64,000 nucleotides of DNA, taken from the NCBI RefSeq assembly GCF_947494555.1, contig NZ_CANLVF010000007.1, positions 124,001 to 188,000 of the forward strand, given 5' to 3'. Made by a program: the position numbers and the translations under genes. Source of the DNA: an uncultured Roseibium sp. (GTDB lineage Bacteria > Pseudomonadota > Alphaproteobacteria > Rhizobiales > Stappiaceae). Below the pieces are notes generated by a model that saw only the letters and a program-made list of their open reading frames with translations, was not told the origin of the DNA and ran no database searches. Positions 44,194-52,965 of the stretch are shown here, in pieces. Position 1 is the stretch's first letter. Every line of letters starts with the position of its first letter.

Positions 44194-45125
44194 TGGCCGG
44201 AATCTCTCATGTTGCGGTATTGGGTGCGGGCGTCATCGGCGCAAGTTGGACCGCGCTTTTCCTCGCGTCAGGCCGCAGCGTTTGTGTCCACGATCCGGAT
44301 CCGGACGCGGAAAGGAAAGTGCGCAGCTATATCGAGACAGCCTGGCCTTCCCTGGAAACGCTGGGGCTGACGAAGCGTGCCACGCCCGATGCGCTCTCGT
44401 TTGCGGATACGTCGGCAAACGCTGTTGAGGGCGCGGATTTCATCCAGGAAAACGTGCCAGAACGCCTGCCGGTCAAACACGCGACCTATCGTGATATTGA
44501 GCCGGTCCTGTCAGGGAACGCGATTGTCTCAAGCTCCACCTCAGGCCTCACGCTGGAAGACCTGCAAGCAGGCTGGAAGGACCCGGGCCGGCTGGTCCTC
44601 GGCCATCCGTTCAATCCACCCCACCTCATTCCGCTGGTGGAACTCACCGCCAACGACAAGACAGCAGCGGATGTACTGGACAGGACCGAAGCGTTCTACG
44701 AGGACATCGGCAAGGTCACGATCCGCATCAGGAAAGGTCTGCCCGGACATGTAGCCAACCGGCTTCAGGCGGCAGTCTGGCGGGAAGCCGTCTTCATGGC
44801 GATGGAAGGTGTTGCCAGTGTCGAAGACATCGACAAGGCAATGTGGGCAGGCCCGGGTCTAAGATGGGCCGCGATGGGACCGACCATGCTGTTTCATCTG
44901 GGCGCGGGCGATGGCGGACTTCAGGCCTTTTGCGACCATTTCAGAGAGACATTCAACGGATGGTGGGAAAACCTTGGCGATCCACGCCTTGATGATGAGG
45001 TCATCAAGCAACTTGTTGCAGGCATGAAAGATCAGGCGAAAGGCCGGGACCCCCGCGAACTTGCCAAGATCCGCGACGAGATGCTCGTGGCCCTGCAGGC
45101 GGCTAGCCGTCCATATCGGACCTAG
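44193..45125 (+). CDS. 3-hydroxyacyl-CoA dehydrogenase family, L-carnitine dehydrogenase-like
   Basis: 310 residues. The NAD-binding start VAVLGAGVIGASWTALFLA, the catalytic-histidine segment LVLGHPFNPPHLIPLVE and the C-terminal dimer domain (GLPGHVANRLQAAVWREAVF, AGPGLRWAAMGP) match the carnitine dehydrogenase branch (CdhA), which oxidises L-carnitine to 3-dehydrocarnitine. It lacks the C-terminal thioesterase extension found in some CdhA fusions. Its product is the proper substrate class for the BKACE encoded upstream. Its end overlaps the convergent GlxA-type regulator by 23 bases. Confidence 0.83.
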   Translation: MAGISHVAVLGAGVIGASWTALFLASGRSVCVHDPDPDAERKVRSYIETAWPSLETLGLTKRATPDALSFADTSANAVEGADFIQENVPERLPVKHATYRDIEPVLSGNAIVSSSTSGLTLEDLQAGWKDPGRLVLGHPFNPPHLIPLVELTANDKTAADVLDRTEAFYEDIGKVTIRIRKGLPGHVANRLQAAVWREAVFMAMEGVASVEDIDKAMWAGPGLRWAAMGPTMLFHLGAGDGGLQAFCDHFRETFNGWWENLGDPRLDDEVIKQLVAGMKDQAKGRDPRELAKIRDEMLVALQAASRPYRT

Positions 45126-46134
45126 CTTTCGGGCTGTGCATCGGCCAGGCGCGAAACTCGAACGGCACTCTGCCTTCGATGCGGTCGGCACCGGGCGCCA
45201 GCCCGAAGCGTTGTTTGTAGGCCCGGCTGAAATGCACCTGACTGTTGAAGCCCGACGCCGCGGCGACCTCACTCAGTTTCATTTCGGTCTGCGTCACCAG
45301 CCCGCGCGCCCTGTCCAGACGGATATCCCGGTAGTATTCGACGGGCGAACGGCGCACATATTGCCCAAAGAGCCGGCTGAGCTGTCGCTGTGAAACACCG
45401 AGGCGTTGACAGATGACCGGTATCGGCAACGGCTCCTCCAGATGCGCTTCCATCAGATCGATGGCACGTCTGACCGTTCCCGGCGTTGCATATCCGGTCG
45501 GCTCCGTTCCTTTCGGATTTTGAGTACTTCCCTCTCCTCGCACCTCATGATGAAAGAGATAGCGCGAAGCGGCGTTCGCAAGACTGACCCCGCAATAAGA
45601 ACGCAGGAAGTGCAGCGCAATATCGGTGGAGGCCGAACCGCCGCAGCAGGTGAACACCCTCTCGTCCAGGGTGAAAAGGTTTTCCGATACCGTCGTTTTG
45701 GGCGCTATTTCTATCAGCGCATCGATGTGTTCGTAGTGCACAGTGGCGGTTTTTCCCGAAAGGAGACCGGACTTTGCGAGCACAAATGCGCCCGTGTCGA
45801 GCGCACCAACGGTTACGCCTGCGCGCATCCATTTCTTGAGTGTCCCGACAATCACGTCTGTGTAGTGACGCTCGGGCGTCCAGCTTGTGCTGACAACGAC
45901 CAGAGCGGGATTGCCAATTCCGATGTCGGCCAAGGATTTCGTCTGGACCGACAATCCGCTGCTTGAGGGGATCAGCCCTCCGGTTTCGGACACGAAATCC
46001 CAGGAGAAAGTGGTGGTTCCCGTCAGGTAGTTGGCGACACGAAATGGATCGACGAACGAAGTCGTAGCCGAAACATTGAAGTGCGGCGTCACCAGCAAAA
46101 CGATATGAACCGGGTCATCTCTTTCGTCGGACAT
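45103..46134 (-). CDS. GlxA-family AraC regulator (CdhR/GbdR-like)
   Basis: 343 residues: an N-terminal DJ-1/PfpI-like domain (~10-190, VHIVLLVTPHFNVSATTSFV and VVVSTSWTPERH) and a C-terminal AraC helix-turn-helix pair (VICQRLGVSQRQLSRLFGQY and LSEVAAASGFNSQVHFSRAY). Regulators of glycine betaine (GbdR) and carnitine (CdhR) use belong to this class. Its position at the end of the operon makes it the best candidate activator. Confidence 0.87.
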   Translation of the reverse strand: MSDERDDPVHIVLLVTPHFNVSATTSFVDPFRVANYLTGTTTFSWDFVSETGGLIPSSSGLSVQTKSLADIGIGNPALVVVSTSWTPERHYTDVIVGTLKKWMRAGVTVGALDTGAFVLAKSGLLSGKTATVHYEHIDALIEIAPKTTVSENLFTLDERVFTCCGGSASTDIALHFLRSYCGVSLANAASRYLFHHEVRGEGSTQNPKGTEPTGYATPGTVRRAIDLMEAHLEEPLPIPVICQRLGVSQRQLSRLFGQYVRRSPVEYYRDIRLDRARGLVTQTEMKLSEVAAASGFNSQVHFSRAYKQRFGLAPGADRIEGRVPFEFRAWPMHSPKARSDMDG

Positions 46135-46183
46135 GGCGAAATTTGTAAAGAAACGGCCTAAAAAATCAATGCACCGGCAGCGT

Positions 46184-46966
46184 CTAGCCGGCGCTCAGAT
46201 ACCGGCCCGGTGACAGACCGAACTGCCTTTTGAAGGCCCGTGTCATGTGGCTTTGGTCAGAAAATCCAGAGGCGGCGGCAGCTTCGGCGAGCCCTTCCCC
46301 ATCAACTATCATTTCCCGCGCCCGGTTCAAACGGTACTGCATCAGATAGGCATAGGGAGTCGCCCCGATCTCACGCGCAAACGCCCGGACTGTCTGGTAC
46401 TTGTTCATGCCCGCCGTCTCGGCGAGTTCGTCAAGAGTAAGCGGGTCGGACCAGCAAGAGTGTATGTGGTCGACAACGCGCAAGATGGCTTCAGGCGACC
46501 TGATCTCTTCCTGCCGGCTATCAAGAGACCTCAACATGCGGCCCAGAGCGATGCGCAGCAATTCTTCCAGCTCCGAAGCATGGGCATGTGGTTGCATGGC
46601 GACATCGATGACCGAGCGCACAATATCAGTCGCATCATCGGTGAAAACAGGCGCGCTGAATTCGAGCTGATCCGGCTTCTGATCCATGAGCTCGGCAACG
46701 GTCTCAACCGGCAGATTGATCATGCACCAGGCCCTTGGTTCGCCCTTACGGCCGAGACCGTCATGAATTTCTTCCGGGCTGATCGCAATGACGTCACCAG
46801 CATCGACACCGACGAGACCGCGGCAGCACCAGCTTTCATGCCCTTGCGTCAACATATAGCCGAACGCAAAATCGTCATGGGCGTGGCGCGGAAAACTTCG
46901 ATCCGAGGTGATCGAAGTAGCGCTCACACCTGCAGTGGCTGTGTGATATCGCTTGGCCTTGTGCAT
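46184..46966 (-). CDS. AraC-family regulator with N-terminal cupin
   Basis: 260 residues: an AraC-type cupin sensor domain (SFPRHAHDDFAFGYMLTQGH) and two C-terminal helix-turn-helix units (TLDELAETAGMNKYQTVRAF; LAEAAAASGFSDQSHMTRAF). It lies 49 bases upstream of the GlxA-type gene in the same direction. Ligand unknown. Confidence 0.87.
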   Translation of the reverse strand: MHKAKRYHTATAGVSATSITSDRSFPRHAHDDFAFGYMLTQGHESWCCRGLVGVDAGDVIAISPEEIHDGLGRKGEPRAWCMINLPVETVAELMDQKPDQLEFSAPVFTDDATDIVRSVIDVAMQPHAHASELEELLRIALGRMLRSLDSRQEEIRSPEAILRVVDHIHSCWSDPLTLDELAETAGMNKYQTVRAFAREIGATPYAYLMQYRLNRAREMIVDGEGLAEAAAASGFSDQSHMTRAFKRQFGLSPGRYLSAG

Positions 46967-47186
46967 ATCTACGGCATTAGATCACTCGCATGATCAGCGC
47001 AAGTAAATTTACCTAGGGTCAAGAAATACAACCGGCTGGCAACTTGATCCAGCCGGTGATGGCAGTACTGGTCCTGGCATCAGGTCACCGGTGCCAATTC
47101 ATTGATTAAAAGCCATAAACGGCCGCAGGACCGGTATCACGACCGCGAAAGACGCGTCCTCTGTGCCCTGCACTCCCGGCCAACGG

Positions 47187-48071
47187 TCACCCGCACGCAG
47201 CGACGCGGCTCTCCTCTTCATAGCGCGAGGGCGAAAACAGTGAGCCGGCATTTTCACGCAATTTCCGAATGACAGTCTGCACCCTTAGTGACTGCACGGT
47301 ATCGGGATGCGCATGAATATGCAGCGTGCGCACGACTTCCGCTTCGGCGCCGCCGACACGTTTCAGATTTGGGAGTGCCTCACCCAGGCAAACCGGCAGC
47401 AGTCCCTTGCCAAGACCATTTTCGATCGCTGCGGACAGCAATCCCGGGTCATTTGCCGTCATGTGCAGGGGTTCGCCCCGCCTCCGGTATTTCTCAAGAA
47501 ATTTGGCGGGCGGACGGCGGGTTGTGCATGCGTCGAGCAGCGAAACCCAGCCGGTCTCGTCAAACCGGCTGTCACGATGCGTGTAGAGCGCGAACGGGAC
47601 GTCGACCAGTCTGATCGCAAATTCTCCCATTTGCGGAGGATCCTCGAACCACAGGGAAACTGTTGCCGCACTCCAGAAAGAGGGTGACGGTGCTCCGGAA
47701 TTCAAGCGCACGGACAATTTTGGAAATTCATCGATCAGCGACGGAAAAAAGGTGTTGGCAAGATGCTGCAACACCCAGTGGTCTCCCATGACACGGAGTT
47801 CGCCCACCGGTTCATTTTCAGGCGAGGCAGCCTCCAGCATGTTTTCCGTGCGCCGCTCGATTTCCATGGCATCCGATACCAGTTTCTCGCCAAGTTCCGT
47901 CGGAATGATCCCGGATTTGGATCTCAGAAACAGCGGCGCACCGAGGGCTGCCTCAAGCGAGGAGAGCCGCCGGCCGACCGTCGATTGATCTATGCCGAGC
48001 ATCTGTGAAGCGCGGGTCAGCGACCCCGCTCTCACCAATGCAAGCAAAATGCGTATATCGTCCCAATTCAC
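47187..48071 (-). CDS. LysR-family transcriptional regulator
   Basis: About 294 residues from GTG 48071, which begins VNWDDIRILLALVRAGSL, with GAGG about ten bases upstream. The helix-turn-helix SLTRASQMLGIDQSTVGRRL and following LFLRSKSGIIPTELGEKL place it among LysR proteins of the NWDD-starting subgroup. The effector domain is less conserved. Neighbours on both sides are unrelated, so the target is not evident. Confidence 0.83.
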   Translation of the reverse strand: MNWDDIRILLALVRAGSLTRASQMLGIDQSTVGRRLSSLEAALGAPLFLRSKSGIIPTELGEKLVSDAMEIERRTENMLEAASPENEPVGELRVMGDHWVLQHLANTFFPSLIDEFPKLSVRLNSGAPSPSFWSAATVSLWFEDPPQMGEFAIRLVDVPFALYTHRDSRFDETGWVSLLDACTTRRPPAKFLEKYRRRGEPLHMTANDPGLLSAAIENGLGKGLLPVCLGEALPNLKRVGGAEAEVVRTLHIHAHPDTVQSLRVQTVIRKLRENAGSLFSPSRYEEESRVAACG

Positions 48072-48354
48072 CTTGAAATACCTCGTGAAATCAGTCGAAG
48101 TTTGCGCCAGCCGCACAAAGCGGCAGTTCGGTTCAGCGCCGGGCATTCGTGCGCCAGACACTCGAATGTTGATTTTCACAAGGCTAGTCTTTGCAAGGAC
48201 ACCCGGTCTTGAACATTATTGCTGATGGCAGCGTTTTTTGCGTTTTTGGATACCGCCTTGAAGCGCCTCGGGCATGGAGGGAGCCTTAAGCCCCTGATTT
48301 CGGTCGGCTAGAAACGCAATTCGGTAGAACGCCAGTTCCGGAGAAGAAAACATC

Positions 48355-48960
48355 ATGTCGAAGTCCGTCCGCAAGATCCCCGGTCTCGCAATAACAAGCG
48401 AACGCCTGGATGAGATCACCGAACGAAACATTGTTTTGCTCCGACGGGGCCTGGAATTGCATGAGAAGTTTTGCGATGCGGCGGAAGTGCAGGAAACAGA
48501 ACGCGAGCGGGCTGAACAAGCTGCGGAGGCACAAGGGAAAACACTCCCCTTCAGTGCAACCGATGAGGAAAAAGCCTGGGACGCTTTTCATGATCGCGGC
48601 CTGACGTCCATCGCGGTCGACAATCGTCATGTCTTGGAACAACTGGGTCTTGATCCGCGCCGGTCGGCTTTGTTCAAGAGCTTCCCCGAACTTCTTCAAA
48701 AGGCCTGCGACCCACAGGTTCCGGTACTTTACGACCCTTCGATCCGCCGTTTCGCGCTCAAGGAGACATGGGGACCGGCGATGCGGGTCATCAGCCACTG
48801 CCCTTGGAGCGGCAGGAAGCTGCCGCCGGACCTCGCCGACGACTGGTTTGACCTGATGGACGAACTTATGGGCACGGAGGATTGGACGACTGCCGACGCC
48901 CGCAATCGTCTCGACGCCGCGTATTTCTGCGAGGAATGGTGGATCGCACGAGGACTGTGA
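48355..48960 (+). CDS. Hypothetical protein, DUF6980-like
   Basis: 201 residues. The N-terminal half is charged and helical (LRRGLELHEKFCDAAEVQET). The C-terminal part has VISHCPWSGRKLPPDLADDW followed by FDLMDELM, which matches the CPWSG-x-KLP signature of DUF6980-type domains. No catalytic function is known. It is 60 bases upstream of the DUF4062-STAND gene in the same direction, so the two may be co-expressed. Confidence 0.75.
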   Translation: MSKSVRKIPGLAITSERLDEITERNIVLLRRGLELHEKFCDAAEVQETERERAEQAAEAQGKTLPFSATDEEKAWDAFHDRGLTSIAVDNRHVLEQLGLDPRRSALFKSFPELLQKACDPQVPVLYDPSIRRFALKETWGPAMRVISHCPWSGRKLPPDLADDWFDLMDELMGTEDWTTADARNRLDAAYFCEEWWIARGL

Positions 48961-49020
48961 TCCGAACATGCGTTAGTCTGCAGGTATCAATCACGGGACT
49001 TAAAACCTGCGGGCGATCAA

Positions 49021-51963
49021 TTGGAACCGGGCCGTCAGTTAATTTCGGTGTTTCTGTCATCCACGTTCCGCGATATGCAACGCGAGCGGAAAGCGCTGGT
49101 CGAGATTGCGTTTCCCAGGCTGCGACGCCTTTGCCTGGAACGTGGAACGGAACTGCGATTTGTGGATCTGCGCTGGGGTGTCAGCGACCAGCAGGCCAGC
49201 GAAGAAGGCGTGGTGGACGCCTGCCTCTCGCAAATTGACCGTTGCCGTCCCTATTTCCTCTGTCTGCTGGGCCAGCGATATGGCTCGATCGCGTCAAGTG
49301 TTTCATTGCGTTTGAAAAGAAGGCTCCCGTGGCTGGTGGCCCACCCGACGATAAGCCTGACCGAACTCGAGATTCGATATGCCGCTCTTGAGGGAGAGGA
49401 ACCGGAGCATAACAGGGCCCTGTTCTACCTGAGAGACGATGCTTGGATAAAGTCACTCGCCGAGGAAGACCGGGCTGATTACCTCGAAGCCGATACCGGG
49501 AAACATCAACGGCAATCCGCGCTCAGGCGCGAAGTTCTCGCGTCCGGGTTCCCGAGTTTCACCTACGATGATCCTCTCGTACTTGCGGACCAGGTCGTTC
49601 AGGACCTGTGGGCTGACCTTCAGGACGTTGTCGGAGCCGCGTTACCGGCCAAAGGGGCAAAACAGCCCACCTATATCGAGATCATCAACGACAAGAAGGG
49701 CACAAAGAGAGTGCAGGCCAGCCTTCTGAAATATTTCAGAAGCCGAAACGCTGCAGCGGATAATCTCGTCAGCACGCAATTCATAGATCAGCGCGGCAGG
49801 CTCAACGCAATCGACCGGTTGGGCGCTTCGGGAAACTCCGTCGTTGTTGTTCCCGGCGAGCCTGGCTCGGGGAAGTCCACATTGTTGCGTGCTTTAAAGC
49901 GGTCAGCACGGCAAGAAGGACGGTCAGTCATCGGTATTCACAGCCAGGAGGTCGGGCACCATCCGCTGAATACCTATCTCTATTGGATTCTGTCTGGAGC
50001 AACGGATGAGCCTGTGTGGAACAACAACCGGCTCGACGGTACAGCTGTCATGGATGCTTTGGCCGAAACTCGAGGCGAAGTACCGACCCTGATCGCAATT
50101 GATGGTGCTGAAAAAGAGACATTTGAAGCTTTGGCGTGGACAGCCGGCGGATTGCCGAAAGGACATCTGCTGGTGATCGCAACTTCGCGTCCTGAGGCTA
50201 TTCCCGATCCGCTTCCGGCTGGCTGGAGCGTTTACAACTGCCTTCCCCCGGATCGGAGCGAGGCCAAGGTCTTCTTTGAGCAATATTTCGAACAATACGG
50301 CAAGCGGCTCGATCCCGGGCAAGTCGAATTGTTGTTGAAGGCGGCGCTCGGCCTGTCTTTTGGCGCACTGAAAAGCATGGCTGAAGAGCTAAGGGTTTTC
50401 GGTGAGTTTGAAGAACTCAATGATGCGATCGCTCAATTGGTCTTGGACAGGAACGGCATTGAGTTCCATGCAAATCTCTGCAAATGGATCATAGCCACTC
50501 TGGGAGAGGGTCTTGGCAAGTGCCTGGAGCGTCTGCTGGTCGGTCTCGCAACGATAAGGGAGGGCTCAATGCGGGATACGGAAGCCCTGGCGTATCTCGG
50601 AACGACTGAGTTGACATTTGTCCAGCTGCTTGCGGCAGCCTCGCCCCTTCTGGACGATGAAACCCCGTACATTGTGAAACTCCGGACACCGGCCATTGCC
50701 GCGGTAAAGCGGGAATTCTTGGGCACGGATGCTTTGGAGCACGCTGCCAACATGAAGATCGCCGATGGTTACGTGCAGCACCTGGTCGACGTCACCGGGG
50801 AAAAAGGCATTCAGGTCGACAACGGTAGCAGCCTCGCTCTTCGCGCTTACCATCTTGCCAAGGCCAAGGAATGGGATGCCTTCGACGAGGCGCTCAGGCC
50901 TCACGAAGGAGACAAGGCATATTTGCAAACCTTGAACCAGGCGCAGGTGCTCACGAGCGACTACGGTTCGGACCCTTGTTGGTGTTATGTGCAGACCCGA
51001 ATTGGAAGGCGCTCAGAAAACAGTCTCCTCTGCGAAGGGTATTACATTCCCGGCCTGAGAGCGCTTACAGAAGCCACTGACACTGAGCTGGTGTCGAGAT
51101 TTCTAGCCGAAGCACGGTACTTTGCGCTGAACACACAGGTCGACAAGATTGACCTCGGACGAGGTTTGCAGAACGCGGTAAAACTCTGCAGCAAACAGAC
51201 GGCGTCGTACGGAGATGCACTTTTTGAAGGTTACTTCGCACTTGGCTGGATCGCGTTGGAGCGCGGCGAAGCTGAAAAGGCTTGCGACTGGTTTCTTGAG
51301 GCCGAGAACTACTTGCCCCCCGCAGATGAGGCATCTCTTTCCAAGATACAGTTGGAGATTAGCAAGGCCCAGGTTCTCATGGTGGTTGGTCAGCATGACG
51401 CCGCAGCCGAAATTGCAGTCGGAGCAATGAGTGCGGCATTGTCCGTTCAGATTGGGGAGCAGGAATTTGTTCACATAGCCCAGGCCTTTGCGAACACCGT
51501 ACGCAACGCGCAAATGCAAACTGAGGAAATCGATAAGGTCATTGAACGCGTTCTCTTGCGGTGTGAACTCGGCTCTGACACCTCGCGGCTCGCCCGTGCA
51601 AGTCTGCTGCTTAGCTCCGGAGGCATGAAAATTCGCGACCCGTCCAGGCGGCAATATGCGCTCGCGCAATTTCAGGAGGTCAGGAAAACGATAGACTGTG
51701 ATGCGGACCCGGTGATCTACGCGTCAAGCCTGGCGAATGAAGCCTATGTCCACTTGTGCGAAAACCGTTTGCAAGAGGCCGAGGCGTTTGCCCGTGAAGC
51801 AACCTCGGTAAAAGGCCCGGACCTTTCAGAGCTGCACAGGGTTCAAGCCTCGTGTTACGCAATGCTGGCAGATCTCCTTGAAAAACAGGAGCGTTTCGAA
51901 GAAGCAGAACAGGCACGCAAGGCACCTGAGGCGGCAAATACCGACAACAGCCGCACCTCTTGA
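49021..51963 (+). CDS. DUF4062-STAND NTPase with helical-repeat C-terminus
   Basis: 980 residues in three parts. Residues ~8-210 form a DUF4062 domain (VFLSSTFRDMQRERKALVEI, FVDLRWGVSDQQASEEG, CRPYFLCLLGQRYG), most like the N-terminal domain of animal NPHP3, NWD1 and TEP1. Residues ~270-480 form a STAND/NACHT-type NTPase with Walker A VVPGEPGSGKSTLLRAL and Walker B-like TLIAIDGAEKE. The C-terminal ~450 residues are TPR-like helical repeats (for example LFEGYFALGWIALERGEAEK). This is the layout of bacterial immune or signal-receptor NTPases: effector-switch-sensor. The start is TTG 49021 without a strong ribosome site. Defence function is inference. Confidence 0.85.
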   Translation: MEPGRQLISVFLSSTFRDMQRERKALVEIAFPRLRRLCLERGTELRFVDLRWGVSDQQASEEGVVDACLSQIDRCRPYFLCLLGQRYGSIASSVSLRLKRRLPWLVAHPTISLTELEIRYAALEGEEPEHNRALFYLRDDAWIKSLAEEDRADYLEADTGKHQRQSALRREVLASGFPSFTYDDPLVLADQVVQDLWADLQDVVGAALPAKGAKQPTYIEIINDKKGTKRVQASLLKYFRSRNAAADNLVSTQFIDQRGRLNAIDRLGASGNSVVVVPGEPGSGKSTLLRALKRSARQEGRSVIGIHSQEVGHHPLNTYLYWILSGATDEPVWNNNRLDGTAVMDALAETRGEVPTLIAIDGAEKETFEALAWTAGGLPKGHLLVIATSRPEAIPDPLPAGWSVYNCLPPDRSEAKVFFEQYFEQYGKRLDPGQVELLLKAALGLSFGALKSMAEELRVFGEFEELNDAIAQLVLDRNGIEFHANLCKWIIATLGEGLGKCLERLLVGLATIREGSMRDTEALAYLGTTELTFVQLLAAASPLLDDETPYIVKLRTPAIAAVKREFLGTDALEHAANMKIADGYVQHLVDVTGEKGIQVDNGSSLALRAYHLAKAKEWDAFDEALRPHEGDKAYLQTLNQAQVLTSDYGSDPCWCYVQTRIGRRSENSLLCEGYYIPGLRALTEATDTELVSRFLAEARYFALNTQVDKIDLGRGLQNAVKLCSKQTASYGDALFEGYFALGWIALERGEAEKACDWFLEAENYLPPADEASLSKIQLEISKAQVLMVVGQHDAAAEIAVGAMSAALSVQIGEQEFVHIAQAFANTVRNAQMQTEEIDKVIERVLLRCELGSDTSRLARASLLLSSGGMKIRDPSRRQYALAQFQEVRKTIDCDADPVIYASSLANEAYVHLCENRLQEAEAFAREATSVKGPDLSELHRVQASCYAMLADLLEKQERFEEAEQARKAPEAANTDNSRTS

Positions 51964-52007
51964 CGCCACTGCTTGACTTCACGCCGGCAACATGTCCTTT
52001 CACATCC

Positions 52008-52694
52008 ATGCAGCTGCTTAAAGGCCACTGGCAACTCATTGCGATCACGGTTGTGTTGTTCCTCCTTTGGAACACACCTTTCGTGATACCCCTGAAGATA
52101 CTGGTTGTTTTCCTGCACGAGCTCGCTCACGCGATTGCCACCGTCTTGACCGGCGGTTCCGTTGTGGATCTATCGGTTTCGCCGCAGCAGGGCGGTCACG
52201 TGATCTCGCGCGGCGGGAACCGGTTCATTACACTGTCAGCCGGCTATCTCGGCTCGCTACTGATCGGCATCGCCCTCTTGATGATTGCATTGCGTACCAA
52301 AGCCGATCGCACCGTTCTGGCGCTGTTCGGCTGCCTGACGCTGCTGGTCACGATCCTTTACGTGCGCGACTGGTTCGCGATTCTGTTCTGCGCGGCAACC
52401 GGTCTCGGAATGTTGGCGATCGCCCGCTATCTCAGCCGCCCGATCAATGACATGGTCCTTCGCGTGATCGGACTGTCGAGTATCATCTATGTGCCCTACG
52501 ACATATTCGACGACACGATCCGCCGATCAGGCGCCCGGTCGGACGCGTATATGCTTGCGGAAGAGTTCGGCGGCCCGACTGTCTTCTGGGGTGGTCTCTG
52601 GCTGGTCCTAAGTCTCGCGGCAATCTTTTGCTGCGTCCGGTATGGACTGGGCGAAAAAAGCAATCTTTCGTTTCGCGAAGAAGCCCGGAATTGA
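52008..52694 (+). CDS. M50-family membrane metallopeptidase
   Basis: About 228 residues from ATG 52008 (MQLLKGHWQLIAITVVLFLL). The zinc motif is HELAH in ILVVFLHELAHAIATVLTGG, inside a membrane segment as in M50B peptidases, and about six helices follow. A TTG at 51960 would extend it by 16 residues and overlap the stop of the STAND gene, which would couple them, but that extension is not helix-like or conserved in appearance. Function of this M50 branch is not established. Confidence 0.8.
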   Translation: MQLLKGHWQLIAITVVLFLLWNTPFVIPLKILVVFLHELAHAIATVLTGGSVVDLSVSPQQGGHVISRGGNRFITLSAGYLGSLLIGIALLMIALRTKADRTVLALFGCLTLLVTILYVRDWFAILFCAATGLGMLAIARYLSRPINDMVLRVIGLSSIIYVPYDIFDDTIRRSGARSDAYMLAEEFGGPTVFWGGLWLVLSLAAIFCCVRYGLGEKSNLSFREEARN

Positions 52695-52781
52695 AGCGCC
52701 TGTTTCTGCGAACTGCAGTACGGCCTGATCCATGCGCTGTTTTGGAGCCTTCGAGAGCGGCCCTCACAATTCAATCGGACC

Positions 52782-52964
52782 CTACGAAAATCCCGACCAG
52801 AAAAAAGATGACAGCGCGACCAGAAACCAGCCGCAGATCGTCAACCAGTAGCCGACCGGTTCTGTTTTTCGTTTGAAGCTGCGATGCAGCCAGACTTCTC
52901 CGGCGTAAAGATCATACGCAACCCAAACCAGAAGCATGATGCCAAGGATGGTCGATAGCGCCAT
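52782..52964 (-). CDS. Small two-helix membrane protein
   Basis: 60 residues with two membrane helices: MALSTILGIMLLVWVAYDLY and WLTICGWFLVALSSFFW, separated by a basic loop (HRSFKRKTEP). AAGGAGG lies nine bases before the ATG inside the end of the Rieske gene, whose TGA is one base before this start. It is therefore the third gene of the TetR-Rieske operon. No known family is recognised. Confidence 0.72.
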   Translation of the reverse strand: MALSTILGIMLLVWVAYDLYAGEVWLHRSFKRKTEPVGYWLTICGWFLVALSSFFWSGFS

Positions 52965-52965
52965 C

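Noticed and set aside
47003..47012. GTAAATTTAC palindrome upstream of the AraC gene at 46.2 kb
   Set aside because: Only ten bases, AT-rich and single; too short to claim as an operator without conservation data.
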